This document shows positions 9,185 to 17,644 of a stretch of 61,354 nt of DNA, in pieces. Position numbers and translations under genes: made by a program. The stretch spans positions 1-61,354 of the forward strand of contig CAYPWL010000020.1 in the NCBI GenBank assembly GCA_964414425.1, written 5' to 3'. Source of the DNA: GYS-P2D sp964414425. Lineage in GTDB: Bacteria; Bacteroidota; Bacteroidia; Chitinophagales; Saprospiraceae. Below the pieces are notes generated by a model. The model saw only the letters and a list, made by a program, of their open reading frames with translations, was not told the DNA's origin and made no database searches. Numbering within the stretch: the first letter of the stretch is position 1; each line of letters starts with the position of its first letter.

Positions 9185-10402
9185 TTGAGCGCTCCTCTGG
9201 CAGAACGTATGCGTCCTACTGAACTCAACGAATACATCGGACAGAGTCACCTCGTAGGTACCGATGGTATACTCAGAAAATCGCTCGATCACGGGCGCAT
9301 CTCCTCGATGATCTTATGGGGCCCTCCAGGAGTCGGCAAGACCACTTTAGCTAACTTACTTGCCAAGCAACAAGAGCGACCTTTCTATGCGCTAAGCGCC
9401 ATTAATAGCGGTGTCAAAGATGTAAGAGAAACCATCAAGAAGGCAGAAAACAGCGGATTCTTTGGTCAGGGGTCTGCTGTGCTCTTTATCGATGAGATCC
9501 ATAGATTTAGCAAGAGTCAACAAGACTCATTACTTGGTGCTGTCGAGCGTGGTATCATCACATTGATTGGGGCCACTACGGAGAATCCCTCATTTGAAGT
9601 GATCTCTGCCTTGCTCTCACGGTGTCAAGTATATGTGCTCGAGGCATTAGGTCTTGATGATCTCAAAGCAATCATTGCCAGAGCACTGAGTACGGATGTA
9701 ACATTGTCTAAGATAGACATAACTGTAGATGAATATGGATCCCTGCTCAAGTACTCTGGTGGCGACGCTCGCAGACTGCTTAATATATTAGAGCTCTTGA
9801 TAAGTCTGCATAAACAAACTGATAAGATCGTAATCAATGATGACCTCGTTGAGAGCTCACTACAACGTGAGGGATTTAACTATGATAAGGGAGGAGATCA
9901 GCATTATGATACAGTGTCGGCATTTATAAAGTCCATACGTGGCGGTGATGCTAATGCAGCCATATATTATCTGGCGCGAATGATTTCTGGTGGCGAAGAT
10001 CCAAAGTTCATCTGTCGCAGGATGATTATATCTGCAGCTGAAGATATAGGTCTTGCTAATCCTAATGCGCTGCTCCTTGCCAATACGTGTTTTGAAGTGG
10101 TCCAAAAGATAGGTCTCCCCGAAGGTCGTATCCCAATGGCTCAGTGTGCGGTATATCTGGCAGAATCACCCAAAAGCAATCGTAGCTATGCTGCTATCAA
10201 CAAAGCGATGGCTACGGTCCGCGAAACAGGCAACCTCCCAATACCTCTGCATCTGCGCAACGCTCCTACACAATTGATGCAAGACCTCGGATATGGCGAT
10301 GGATACATCTATACGCATGAGCAGACACCAGACGAGTCCTATCATTACCTACCAAAAGAATTGATGAGCGAGTCTTTTCTGATACCAAAACCAAAAAAAT
10401 AA
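9185..10402 (+). CDS. Replication-associated recombination protein RarA (MgsA), AAA+ ATPase
   Basis: RarA acts at stalled or collapsed replication forks and interacts with SSB. The 405-aa product has Walker A GPPGVGKTT (about 46-54), Walker B LFIDEIHRF (about 100-108), a sensor segment GATTENPSFEV and an arginine finger in LLSRC. The C-terminal half carries the family signatures GGDARRLLN and SGGEDPKFICRRM, followed by a tetramerisation region. The start is a TTG: the PLAERMRP segment preceding the only nearby ATG is conserved in RarA proteins and would be lost if translation began at the internal Met. Length is close to the usual 420-450 aa. Confidence 0.95.
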   Translation: MSAPLAERMRPTELNEYIGQSHLVGTDGILRKSLDHGRISSMILWGPPGVGKTTLANLLAKQQERPFYALSAINSGVKDVRETIKKAENSGFFGQGSAVLFIDEIHRFSKSQQDSLLGAVERGIITLIGATTENPSFEVISALLSRCQVYVLEALGLDDLKAIIARALSTDVTLSKIDITVDEYGSLLKYSGGDARRLLNILELLISLHKQTDKIVINDDLVESSLQREGFNYDKGGDQHYDTVSAFIKSIRGGDANAAIYYLARMISGGEDPKFICRRMIISAAEDIGLANPNALLLANTCFEVVQKIGLPEGRIPMAQCAVYLAESPKSNRSYAAINKAMATVRETGNLPIPLHLRNAPTQLMQDLGYGDGYIYTHEQTPDESYHYLPKELMSESFLIPKPKK

Positions 10403-11276
10403 CCCACCTTCTTTGCCTTGGACTTAGCAAAATATATCGTTCCACTTTAAGTGCCCACAATAGAAGAAAAGAGATTCATGATATTTTATTCTGCTTAATT
10501 GATCTGATTTGATATTTATTTCTGAAATACGCCTTTATACGATCATTTTTCAGCACATTATTTTAAATACTGCCTTGTGCGTAAGCAGCTGAATATCACA
10601 ATTTCAGAAAATGACTTCTATCATCAAGCTGCAAAATGATATCATCTTTATTCTGTGTTACGGAAGAAGAGGATGGTAACACCCATTAATAAGAGTTAGA
10701 TAGTTTTGTTTTTCATACGACTTAGGCTGCTTGAAGAAGCGGCCTTTTTTTATTTGCCGCTCATTGTGCCCAATCAAGAGCTCCCTCTCCATAATCAAAG
10801 ACTATCTAAAAACTCTCCTGTTAAACATATCATTATCCATTTTTGAATATCTACGCAAGAGACCTTGAGCCTGATTGCCGCATATATATACATATACATT
10901 CAACCAGTCGAGCCGGCAATCCACAACCATACTTATTAGAATTATCAAATAATTATATTTTTTGGTGACCTGCTCAAATAAAGTGCGTCTTAAGAGTACT
11001 TCATCTTATCTACAGATGAAAAAAAGTGTTTTCTACACTTCTACTACATGGCCTTAAAGTGGTCATCTCAAGGTCCTTCCGGCCAACCACATTGAGTATA
11101 TTACACCCTACAAATCGACTACAATATTCGAGTTTTGCAAAGCTTTAGATTCAATACATTTATATATTCATTATATATAAATCATTGTAAACCTTACAAT
11201 TATACCTCTATAAAGGAGATTTTGGGAAAATCGATGTAAACTGCTTTACATATCTACAGATAGCCTACATCAAAAC
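10403..11276. other. Long intergenic region with several inverted repeats, no gene recognised
   Basis: About 870 nt between rarA and a T9SS cargo gene. I find no convincing ORF. It contains a strong terminator (10725-10751), a GATTGCCG/CGGCAATC inverted repeat with a long loop (about 10,873-10,920), an AAGTGT/ACACTT hairpin near 11,030, a TGGCC/GGCCA pair with an inner AAGG/CCTT stem near 11,050-11,090 and an ATGTAAA/TTTACAT hairpin near 11,234-11,251. Some of this may be untranslated RNA, but no promoter-terminator pair is clear here. Confidence 0.4.
10725..10751 (+). terminator. Rho-independent terminator
   Basis: An 8-bp stem GGCTGCTT/AAGCGGCC (one T·G wobble) with a GAAG tetraloop is followed by seven T residues on the plus strand. 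It lies 320 nt after the rarA stop, far for a simple 3' end, so it may end either a long rarA 3' UTR or an unrecognised small RNA. Confidence 0.8.
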
Positions 11277-11307
11277 TTGTGAGAACTCTACAACTACCAT
11301 ACATTTG
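11277..11307 (+). promoter_or_regulatory. Promoter of the T9SS cargo gene
   Basis: TTG at 11277-11279 and TACATTTG at 11300-11307 are separated by 20 nt, matching the Bacteroidota sigma-ABfr architecture (-33 TTTG, about 20 nt, -7 TAnnTTTG). It is 35 nt upstream of the ATG at 11343. Confidence 0.7.
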
Positions 11308-11342
11308 TACTAACCTTTTAACCTTTTAAGAAACGAATTACC

Positions 11343-12203
11343 ATGAGAAATTTATTCTCATTAGTCCTAGCACTATGTTGCTACGCAGGCTTATCACAAA
11401 GCAATCTATCATTCCGATTAATTGCCGATGAGTACACTCTGGACAATGAACACACCACAGTAAGTATACAGGTCAAAGCAGATGACACGACATTAAATCT
11501 GGCTGATCAATACTATAGATTTTATTATGATGCTTCAAATATGAAGTTGGATGATAGAAGTATTGAGACTGTACTCCCTACATCTAATTATTATGATGCT
11601 ACAATTATCGAACATGTTGACGGCTTAGATGCCTCACGTGTTGGTGAGCTATCATATGATCGCAACTTAGGTTTTGTCAACTTATATATAGAGTTGTCAG
11701 ATCTCACTACAGGCGGTACGAATATTACTCCTCAAGATGAGTGGGTAACTGTTGCTACATTAGATTTTAGCATTGACAATACACAACAACCTATCATAGC
11801 CACATGGGCAAGAGTAGATAGAACGAAGAATTATACAAGTGCATATGCAATTGTAGCAGAGTGGGTCAATACTGATGAAGTAGAAGTTACTACTCAAAAT
11901 GAATACAACGACCTGTATGCGATGGCCACTGCGCCTTCTGAATTAGAAGAAGTAGAGATATCTATAGGTCCTAATCCTACTGCTGATTATGTAAGAGTTA
12001 GAAATGCTCAAGGCTTTAATAGCGATGCAACAATAGTATTAAGAGACCTTAATGGCGCAATACTACAGTCTCAGAATGTCACTGGCACTACAGAAGCTAC
12101 AATAGAACTTGCTGGTTATACATCAGGAGCTTACCTCGTAGAAGTAACCAATGGTGCTAACGCAAAAATGCACACAGAGAAAATAATATTCACTCGATCT
12201 TAA
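11343..12203 (+). CDS. Small T9SS-exported protein with type A sorting domain
   Basis: A protein of 286 aa with a Sec signal peptide (cleaved near GLSQS) and a C-terminal T9SS type A sorting domain over about the last 75 residues. The sorting domain shows the usual order: a GPNPTADYVRV start, an LRDLNG turn and a SGAYLVEVTNG strand. The middle (about 20-205) is predicted beta-rich with no recognised catalytic motif; it starts with SFRLIADEYTLDNEHTTVSIQVKA and resembles cohesin-like or big beta-sandwich folds only in a general way. It is a single-gene unit with its own promoter and strong terminator. The likely location is the cell surface or outside. Function is unknown. Confidence 0.8.
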   Translation: MRNLFSLVLALCCYAGLSQSNLSFRLIADEYTLDNEHTTVSIQVKADDTTLNLADQYYRFYYDASNMKLDDRSIETVLPTSNYYDATIIEHVDGLDASRVGELSYDRNLGFVNLYIELSDLTTGGTNITPQDEWVTVATLDFSIDNTQQPIIATWARVDRTKNYTSAYAIVAEWVNTDEVEVTTQNEYNDLYAMATAPSELEEVEISIGPNPTADYVRVRNAQGFNSDATIVLRDLNGAILQSQNVTGTTEATIELAGYTSGAYLVEVTNGANAKMHTEKIIFTRS

Positions 12204-12305
12204 GAACAAACAGCATAATATGATCAAGTGAATTCAGATCAGTCTCATGCCTAGGTTATAAGGTGTTCTGTTTTTTGGCATGAGAGGCCATCTGTTCACA
12301 TTACT

Positions 12306-12340
12306 AAAAGCGGTTCTACAGTGTAGAATCGCTTTTGTTT
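12306..12340 (+). terminator. Terminator of the T9SS cargo gene
   Basis: A 14-bp stem running from AAAAGCGGTTCTAC to GTAGAATCGCTTTT (one G·T pair) with a 3-nt loop, followed by TGTTTT. An additional CTCATGCC/GGCATGAG inverted repeat (12244-12284) precedes it in the 3' UTR. Confidence 0.85.
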
Positions 12341-12469
12341 TGCCCCTACCACAACTCCGCATATACCCCGAGAAATCCCGAAAATTTGGGGTGTTTACAT
12401 ATTTAATTTAGACTTATATGAAATTTCTTTTCAGATTTCTTTTTGTTCTCTAAACAATTGTATATTTGT

Positions 12470-12595
12470 ATCATCGAAAATAGGGTGATGCTTATTTTTA
12501 AAGATATACGAGGTGAAAGCCTCACATACGATTTAGACTAATTCGGATTTAAAAATCCTTAAGAATGGCCCTCGAGTAAAGGGCTTTTCTTTTTT
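12470..12595 (+). ncRNA. Candidate small RNA with promoter, three hairpins and terminator
   Basis: There is no ORF, but the parts of a small transcription unit are in order: -7 box TATATTTG at 12461-12468 (TAnnTTTG), then a GAGG/CCTC hairpin at 12510-12523, a GGATT/AATCC hairpin at 12545-12558, and a GCCCT/AGGGC terminator at 12568-12584 with an 11-nt T-rich run to 12595. The expected length is about 120 nt. A TTG at 12443-12445 is a possible but too-close -33 element. I cannot assign it to a known RNA family; 6S or other Bacteroidota RNA families have not been excluded. Confidence 0.55.
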
Positions 12596-12801
12596 CTACT
12601 ACTTTCGTTTCATTTGATCCTTATCCAGCCCTCCTATCAAACGACGTTCTTTAGATATTTAGCCGTTTCACTCCTTTTAGTAGAGTCCTCCTAATGTGGT
12701 TTTGACTAAGAAGGTTATGTTCCTGGATTTAAAGATTAGAAAGGAGCCTTTCATCGACCATTCAGCCAGGTAATCCATAGTAGAGACTTTGTAAGATTTG
12801 A

Positions 12802-12996
12802 CACCACAGAATTTACCTTTCCCCAAATTTGGCGCATTCTAATACCAGAAAGGAAATCCATATGGCCTTAAAAGTGTGTATCAACCCACTTGGTGAGGTG
12901 CTCGAATGTGCGGCAATCAAACGAGCGTCAAGAAAAGCTCCAAAAGGCTTCATCAAAAAACGATGTGAAAACATACTAAACTCTACATATGAGTAA
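12802..12996 (+). pseudogene. Small basic ORF, probable remnant of a TonB C-terminal domain
   Basis: The open frame runs from just after a stop at 12799 to the TAA at 12994-12996; the only ATG (12862) would give 44 aa. The stretch NTRKEIHMALKVCINPLGEV matches the pattern of Bacteroidota TonB C-terminal domains (A-R-K-x3-G-x-V-x-V-x-F/C-I/V-N-x2-G-x-V), and the part after it is Lys/Arg-rich. The usual YP motif and the C-terminal fold end are missing. The preceding 200 nt (12596-12801) hold nothing I recognise. This fits a decayed or truncated energy-transducer gene; a genuine small protein starting at 12862 is an alternative. Confidence 0.35.
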
Positions 12997-13055
12997 GATG
13001 AGCAAACTCAGGCCAGAGAGTGTGGAGTATTTCAGATTATCTTGAACTCTGAATA

Positions 13056-14221
13056 TTAAGACGGCATAGTGATCATATCGCTACCGGGCTCATGCATGTC
13101 GTATTTAGATATATAGCTCACCGCGAGTACAGACCCAATTAGATATATCGTTATAAGATAAGATCCTCCGGCCACAATCTGATCAAGGTCAAACCAACCT
13201 CCCATCATATAAAGTATTGCCGATCCAATTATGAACTTAATCATCTCATACATAACTGAATGGGGATGCTTATCCATGAGAGAGGTATAAGCATATACCA
13301 TTGCAAAAAGGAACAACCATAAAACAAGAGATTAGCCGTACTGATAAATGCAATGGTATATAACAGATGAAATGTCATCAACGATAGCACAATAAACTGA
13401 AACCAAGACCACCCTATCAATAGAGGTGTAGCTTGTGTGTCGTATCGTACAAAGGACTCTGGTGACGCATAAGAGACTGGCATCTTGTCCTTGACATCCT
13501 CAGGCCTCCATCCTGTAGGCATGAACCAGATCCTCATCTTATCAGTCCAACTCTTCGCATGCCATGCATCCCTCATCAATAGCCAGAGATGCATCAATTT
13601 GTTCCGTATGGGATTCCAAGTATTAACTTGCCTCGTAACTCCAAAAACGCATGGTACGTCGTCTAACTCCTCCTGAAAGGTGCCAAACAGCCTATCCCAG
13701 ATACAGAATACAGGAGATAGGTTCTTGTCCAAGTATATTGGATTCATCGCATGATGAACTCTATGCTGCGATGGCGTGACGATGATATATTCTAACCAAC
13801 CCAACTTACCAATATGGGTGGTATGATACCACACTTGGATAAACAAGTGGAATGGCGTAACGATAGCTATCACCTGAGGCGGCACTCCCAGTAATGCTGC
13901 GGGCAAAAAGAAAAATACGCTCACATTGACAAACTTTGAGATAGACTGACGCAGCGCCGTGGCAATGTTAAAAGTCTCTCCAGAATGGTGTATTACATGG
14001 CGGTTCCAAAAGATATTGACACTATGTGCTAACCGATGGTACCAATAGGTCCCAAAATCTAAAAATATCAAGGCCGATAGATACGTAACCCATGATGTCT
14101 TAATCTGAGAAATAGCTAAGTGATCATACATATACTTGTACCCGACTATCACCACTGTAAGTCCGAGTACGCTCTTGATCGCATAAGTCATGCCCGCAGA
14201 TAGGCTGGATATCGTATCCAT
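13056..14221 (-). pseudogene. AGMO-like sterol desaturase/fatty acid hydroxylase family gene with one frameshift
   Basis: Integral-membrane di-iron oxygenase-family protein. The first frame (14221 to about 13322) has the three His boxes HRLAH, HVIHH and HRVHH, plus NIATALRQS and IWDRLFGTF, closest in pattern to alkylglycerol monooxygenase (AGMO). The frame then fails, and the C-terminal membrane part continues in the -1-shifted frame from 13316 (FLFAMVYAYTSLMDKHPH to the stop at 13056). Adding one T to the T4 run (plus-strand AAAA, 13321-13324) restores a continuous 388-aa product, a normal family length. Either the gene is freshly inactivated or the base is a sequencing or polishing error. 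All catalytic His boxes precede the shift. Confidence 0.8.
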
Positions 14222-14397
14222 AGCCCTGAAATTAAAGCGTCCTGCTGCATAAGAATAGACGAGCTCAATAATGATTAAAAAAACATATGGCTGGGAGCAA
14301 GATTAAGAGGACTTTGGCTTAAGCTTCCATATATGTTTAGCATTTGGTAATGGGGAGATAGTTATCGGTACGTACTCCAACAGCTAAACAATTGAAC

Positions 14398-14426
14398 AAA
14401 AAAAGAGGGCCTTGCGGCCCTCTTTT
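14398..14426. terminator. Bidirectional terminator
   Basis: GAGGGCC/GGCCCTC stem with a TTGC loop, A-run on one side and T-run on the other. Read on the minus strand it has seven T residues and lies 70 nt after the stop of the coiled-coil/HhH gene, so it should end the OmpA/coiled-coil operon. Confidence 0.85.
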
Positions 14427-14496
14427 CTAATTTATATCACTCTTTATCTCATATGAGGTCTTACTTACCAGCTAAAGAGCTACTCTACAGTCATAA

Positions 14497-16427
14497 TTAC
14501 TTACCACCATCTAAGCGATCCTGCAACTCTGTAAGTTCATCCCACTTACCGTCCGCACAAAGCTTAGATTGCTGTGGCCATGTACCTGGATCAGCCAGCT
14601 TGTAGCGACTGCCTGCTTTATTCAGTATAGCCTGTATAGCAGGTATCTGAGCATCCGCAAGTTTCTGCCATGTATCGATACCACCAGCTTTCAGAAGCGA
14701 TTCGATCTTAGGACCGATGCCTTCTACAGCCTTGAGGTCATCTTGCTTCCAACGTCTTAAGACGCCAAGCTTGATGAGCATTTTTTCGACCTTAGAGTCA
14801 GTCTCATGATCGCTGATACCTTCACGTCCAGCATTCAAGCCTTTCTGCATCGCTATCAATTTATCCCAATCGCCTTTATCGGCTAACTTAGCCTGATCTG
14901 GCCATGTCTTTGGATCTATGATTCTATATCTCGTCGGATTCTCCTTATCTAAGAGTGCTCTCAGTTTAGGGAAATCTGATGCGCCGAGCTCTGCCCAGGT
15001 ATGAACACCGTGCTTTTTCAACACCTCGTCCATCTTAGGTCCTATACCTTCTACAACTTGAAGGTTATCTGGCTTCAAAGCAGAAAACATCTTAGCCTTG
15101 GCAGATGNNNNNNNNNNNNNNNNNNNNNNNNNNNNNNNNNNNNNNNNNNNNNNNNNNNNNNNNNNNNNNNNNNNNNNNNNNNNNNNNNNNNNNNNNNNNN
15201 NNNNNNNACAACTTGAAGGTTATCTGGCTTCAAAGCAGAAAACATCTTAGCCTTGGCAGATGCAGGCTTAGCTGGTGCAGGCGCTGGAGCAGGCGCTGCA
15301 ACTACCTTCTCTACTATTTTCTCAACCTCAACAATCTTCTCAACTTCTACGATCTTCTCAACCGGAACTTCTTTGACGACTTCCACGATCTTCTCAACTT
15401 CTACGATCTTCTCAACCGGAACTTCTTTGACGACTTCCACGATCTTCTCAACTTCTACGATCTTCTCAACTGGAACTTCTTTGACAACTTCTACGATTTT
15501 CTCTACTTCCACGATCTTCTCAACAGGAACCTCTTTGATCACCTCCTTAGGCTGCGCTTCGAGTTTTTGAAGGAAATTATTGCGCTCACTATTCCAAGCG
15601 TTCACTTTAATTTCCCAATCTGCATTAAGCTTATCATATCTGCGTTTAGCAGCGTCATCAGACTCTGATTTTTGATTTTGTAATTGCTGATACTTTGCTG
15701 CCCAATCTTCCTCTGTTCCTTTACCCTTCTGTTCTGCTGCCGCAACTTTAGACTCGAGTTGTGATTTCTCGGCATTCCACTTTTGCTCTTTAGCAGCCCA
15801 CTCATTTTTGAGTGCTTCGACGTTACCAGCCTGAGCAGAAAGAGTACGCTGCTCACGCTCGAGCTCGTTGTACTTATTCTTCCATTCTGTGATCTGAGCT
15901 TTCAACTCATTTTGTGTATTGTTCCACTCCCCTTTCTTAGTAGCTAAATCACTTTTTAGCTCTACTTGCTTATCATCAGCTTCGGCGAGTTGATTTAGGA
16001 ATACTTTTTTCTCTGACAACCAGTCATTGCGATTGGCTTCGTTATCCGCAACAAGTGAGTGATAGTCAGTTTCCCACTTACGGGTACGTTCCTCAAGCTT
16101 AACACGACTACCATCCCAGTCATGACGACTCTGCGTATACTCTCTCTTGAGCTTTTCAGTATCCTGTGATAATAATGAGTACTTCTTGCTGTGCTGGTCA
16201 TACTCTGTTCTCAAGGTAGAGTACGATGCTTTAGCTGTTTCAATTTCTTGATCTTTCCCTTTCAAAAGGCTTGCATACCAAGTTCCTCCCTTAAGCCATC
16301 CTAAGTACCATGCTCCAAGAGCAAAGATTAATGGTAATAACCAACATGTGGCACATCCAAACATCCAAAGAATGAGCGATATCGCCAGAATGATGAGAAG
16401 TGGAATAAATATATGTTGTGATTTCAT
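14497..16427 (-). CDS. Membrane-anchored coiled-coil protein with two C-terminal helix-hairpin-helix modules (interrupted by an assembly gap)
   Basis: The N-terminus has two hydrophobic segments (about 7-40, with a Cys/Trp-rich turn), then a long coiled coil (about 50-300), then four 18-residue repeats built on VPVEKIVEVEKIVEVVKE, an Ala/Pro linker and two homologous C-terminal modules, each with a D(N/D)L..VEGIGPK helix-hairpin-helix motif, followed by a TW.......AKL/SKL.......WD.L segment. The 100 Ns at 15108-15207 are flanked by an exact 55-nt duplication; merging the two copies gives one continuous frame of 591 aa. The HhH motif can bind DNA but is also used structurally, and in this membrane context its role is unknown. 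It follows the OmpA-like gene by 34 nt and is probably co-transcribed with it. Confidence 0.75.
15108..15207. other. Assembly gap (100 N) with 55-nt duplicated flanks
   Basis: The 55 nt before the gap (15053-15107) are identical to the 55 nt after it (15208-15262). The copies probably represent one stretch of DNA seen at the ends of two overlapping contigs, so no sequence may be missing. Confidence 0.9.
15341..15556 (-). repeat. Four 54-nt tandem repeats inside the coiled-coil gene
   Basis: Period 54 nt (18 codons), starting at 15341, 15395, 15449 and 15503. Copies 1 and 2 are identical, copy 3 differs at a few bases and copy 4 decays. They encode the VEKIVEV(V/E)KE-type repeats. Perfect nucleotide identity between adjacent copies implies recent slippage or recombination. 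Confidence 0.9.
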
Positions 16428-16461
16428 TTCTAAATTTCTTTTATAGTTTAGTTATACGTTC

Positions 16462-17364
16462 TTACAGATTCAATTTTACTTCTACCCGTCTATTTTTAGA
16501 TCTCCCATCTGGAGTATCATTAGTTGCGATAGGCTGATCTGGTCCAAAACCTTTCGCACTCATTTTGTTAGGAGCAATACCCCCGTTAGTAGTGAGATAC
16601 TCTTTAACAAAATCTGCTCTACCCTGTGATAAGTTGATATTAGAATCTCTATTTCCAACACTATCTGTGTGTCCTTCTATAGAGAGCCCTGATCCATCGA
16701 CATTGTCTAAGTAGTAGATAATCTCTCCTATATCAGTCCGCTGTTGTGCCGACAGGTTCAATTCATCCTGATTAGTACCGAAGTATACGGTAATCGGTTC
16801 AACTGTAAAACGCTTACGTATGGTTTCTAAGCGCGGGCTATTATCTCCGATCTCTCCAAAAGAGAACGTAGCACCTTTGCGGAGCGTATTGCCCTCAAAG
16901 AAATTGCTCGAACTTGCCGCTGAGGCTATAGCAAGCTGTCGTGCAGGTACATTCTGAGAAATCATCATCCTCTTTATTGCGTCTGCTCTTGCGAGACCGA
17001 GATCACCATAGATACTTCCATTATTCTCACTTGTGTCATAGTAACCCGTTATGGTGAGTTTCCTGTCACTATTTGATTTTAAATATTGTGCCGTCTGATT
17101 CAAGCTTTGCGTGACTGACTGACTTGGAGCCAATGCCACAAATGAAGATTTTGGAAACTGAACATATTCAGATGATGATATATTGAATTGCGATCTATCA
17201 CGGATCACCCATTCATCACCTCCAGTCACTACAGGTGCCGTGGCGGCAACTGGTGCAGCAGCTGCTGGAGCGGTAGCTCCACACAAATACTTATTAAATA
17301 AAAACGATCCTAATATCAACCAAAGTAGTAGGATTATTAAAAGAACTAAAAAGCGTGAATTCAT
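16462..17364 (-). CDS. OmpA family protein with two OmpA-like domains
   Basis: The 300-aa product has an N-terminal membrane anchor (about 5-25, ending at Cys28), an Ala/Pro-rich linker and two peptidoglycan-binding OmpA-like regions: a degenerate one at about 70-170 (LTITGYYDTSE..., LGLARADAIK) and a canonical one at about 190-300 (VYFGTN, IEGHTDSVGNRDSN, LSQGRADFVKEYL, NRRVEVKL). The second should bind diaminopimelate of peptidoglycan through the conserved Asp and Arg. The protein probably connects a membrane to the cell wall. It is the first gene of a two-gene unit with the coiled-coil/HhH protein, suggesting a joint envelope-tethering role. Whether the anchor is inner-membrane or a lipoprotein is unclear because the hydrophobic stretch is long. 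Confidence 0.85.
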   Translation of the reverse strand: MNSRFLVLLIILLLWLILGSFLFNKYLCGATAPAAAAPVAATAPVVTGGDEWVIRDRSQFNISSSEYVQFPKSSFVALAPSQSVTQSLNQTAQYLKSNSDRKLTITGYYDTSENNGSIYGDLGLARADAIKRMMISQNVPARQLAIASAASSSNFFEGNTLRKGATFSFGEIGDNSPRLETIRKRFTVEPITVYFGTNQDELNLSAQQRTDIGEIIYYLDNVDGSGLSIEGHTDSVGNRDSNINLSQGRADFVKEYLTTNGGIAPNKMSAKGFGPDQPIATNDTPDGRSKNRRVEVKLNL

Positions 17365-17565
17365 AAGTCTGTTTTGTTTAGTTTAGGTACATCACGGCTC
17401 TAAGAAAAAAAACCGTACATATTTAATACGTGAATGTTACAGGAAGTCTCGACTTATGCTCAAGTATTTCACACTTATTTTTAACTCAAGGTATAAAAAG
17501 CTCTCAGAATCATCATAATTGATTAAAAAGAGCGAATGATCACTATTTTACCCGTATAAAACACG

Positions 17566-17600
17566 AAAGCCTATGGGGTAAACCCCCATAGGCTTTTTTT
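17566..17600. terminator. Terminator downstream of dnaK
   Basis: A 13-bp inverted repeat from AAAGCCTATGGGG to CCCCATAGGCTTT with a short loop, 45 nt after the dnaK stop. The long T-run is on the plus strand; on the minus strand the tail is TTTCGTGTTTT, weaker but plausible. Confidence 0.7.
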
Positions 17601-17644
17601 ATCCTAATAAGTCTATAAAACGGTCATCGACCGTCTACTTTATC

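Noticed and set aside
13316..13330. Programmed frameshift in the AGMO-like gene
   Set aside because: Only a short T4 run is present, no typical slippery heptamer plus downstream structure is visible; a lost base or error is simpler.
15341..15556. Tandem repeats considered as a CRISPR array
   Set aside because: Repeats are contiguous with no spacers and lie in frame within a coding sequence.
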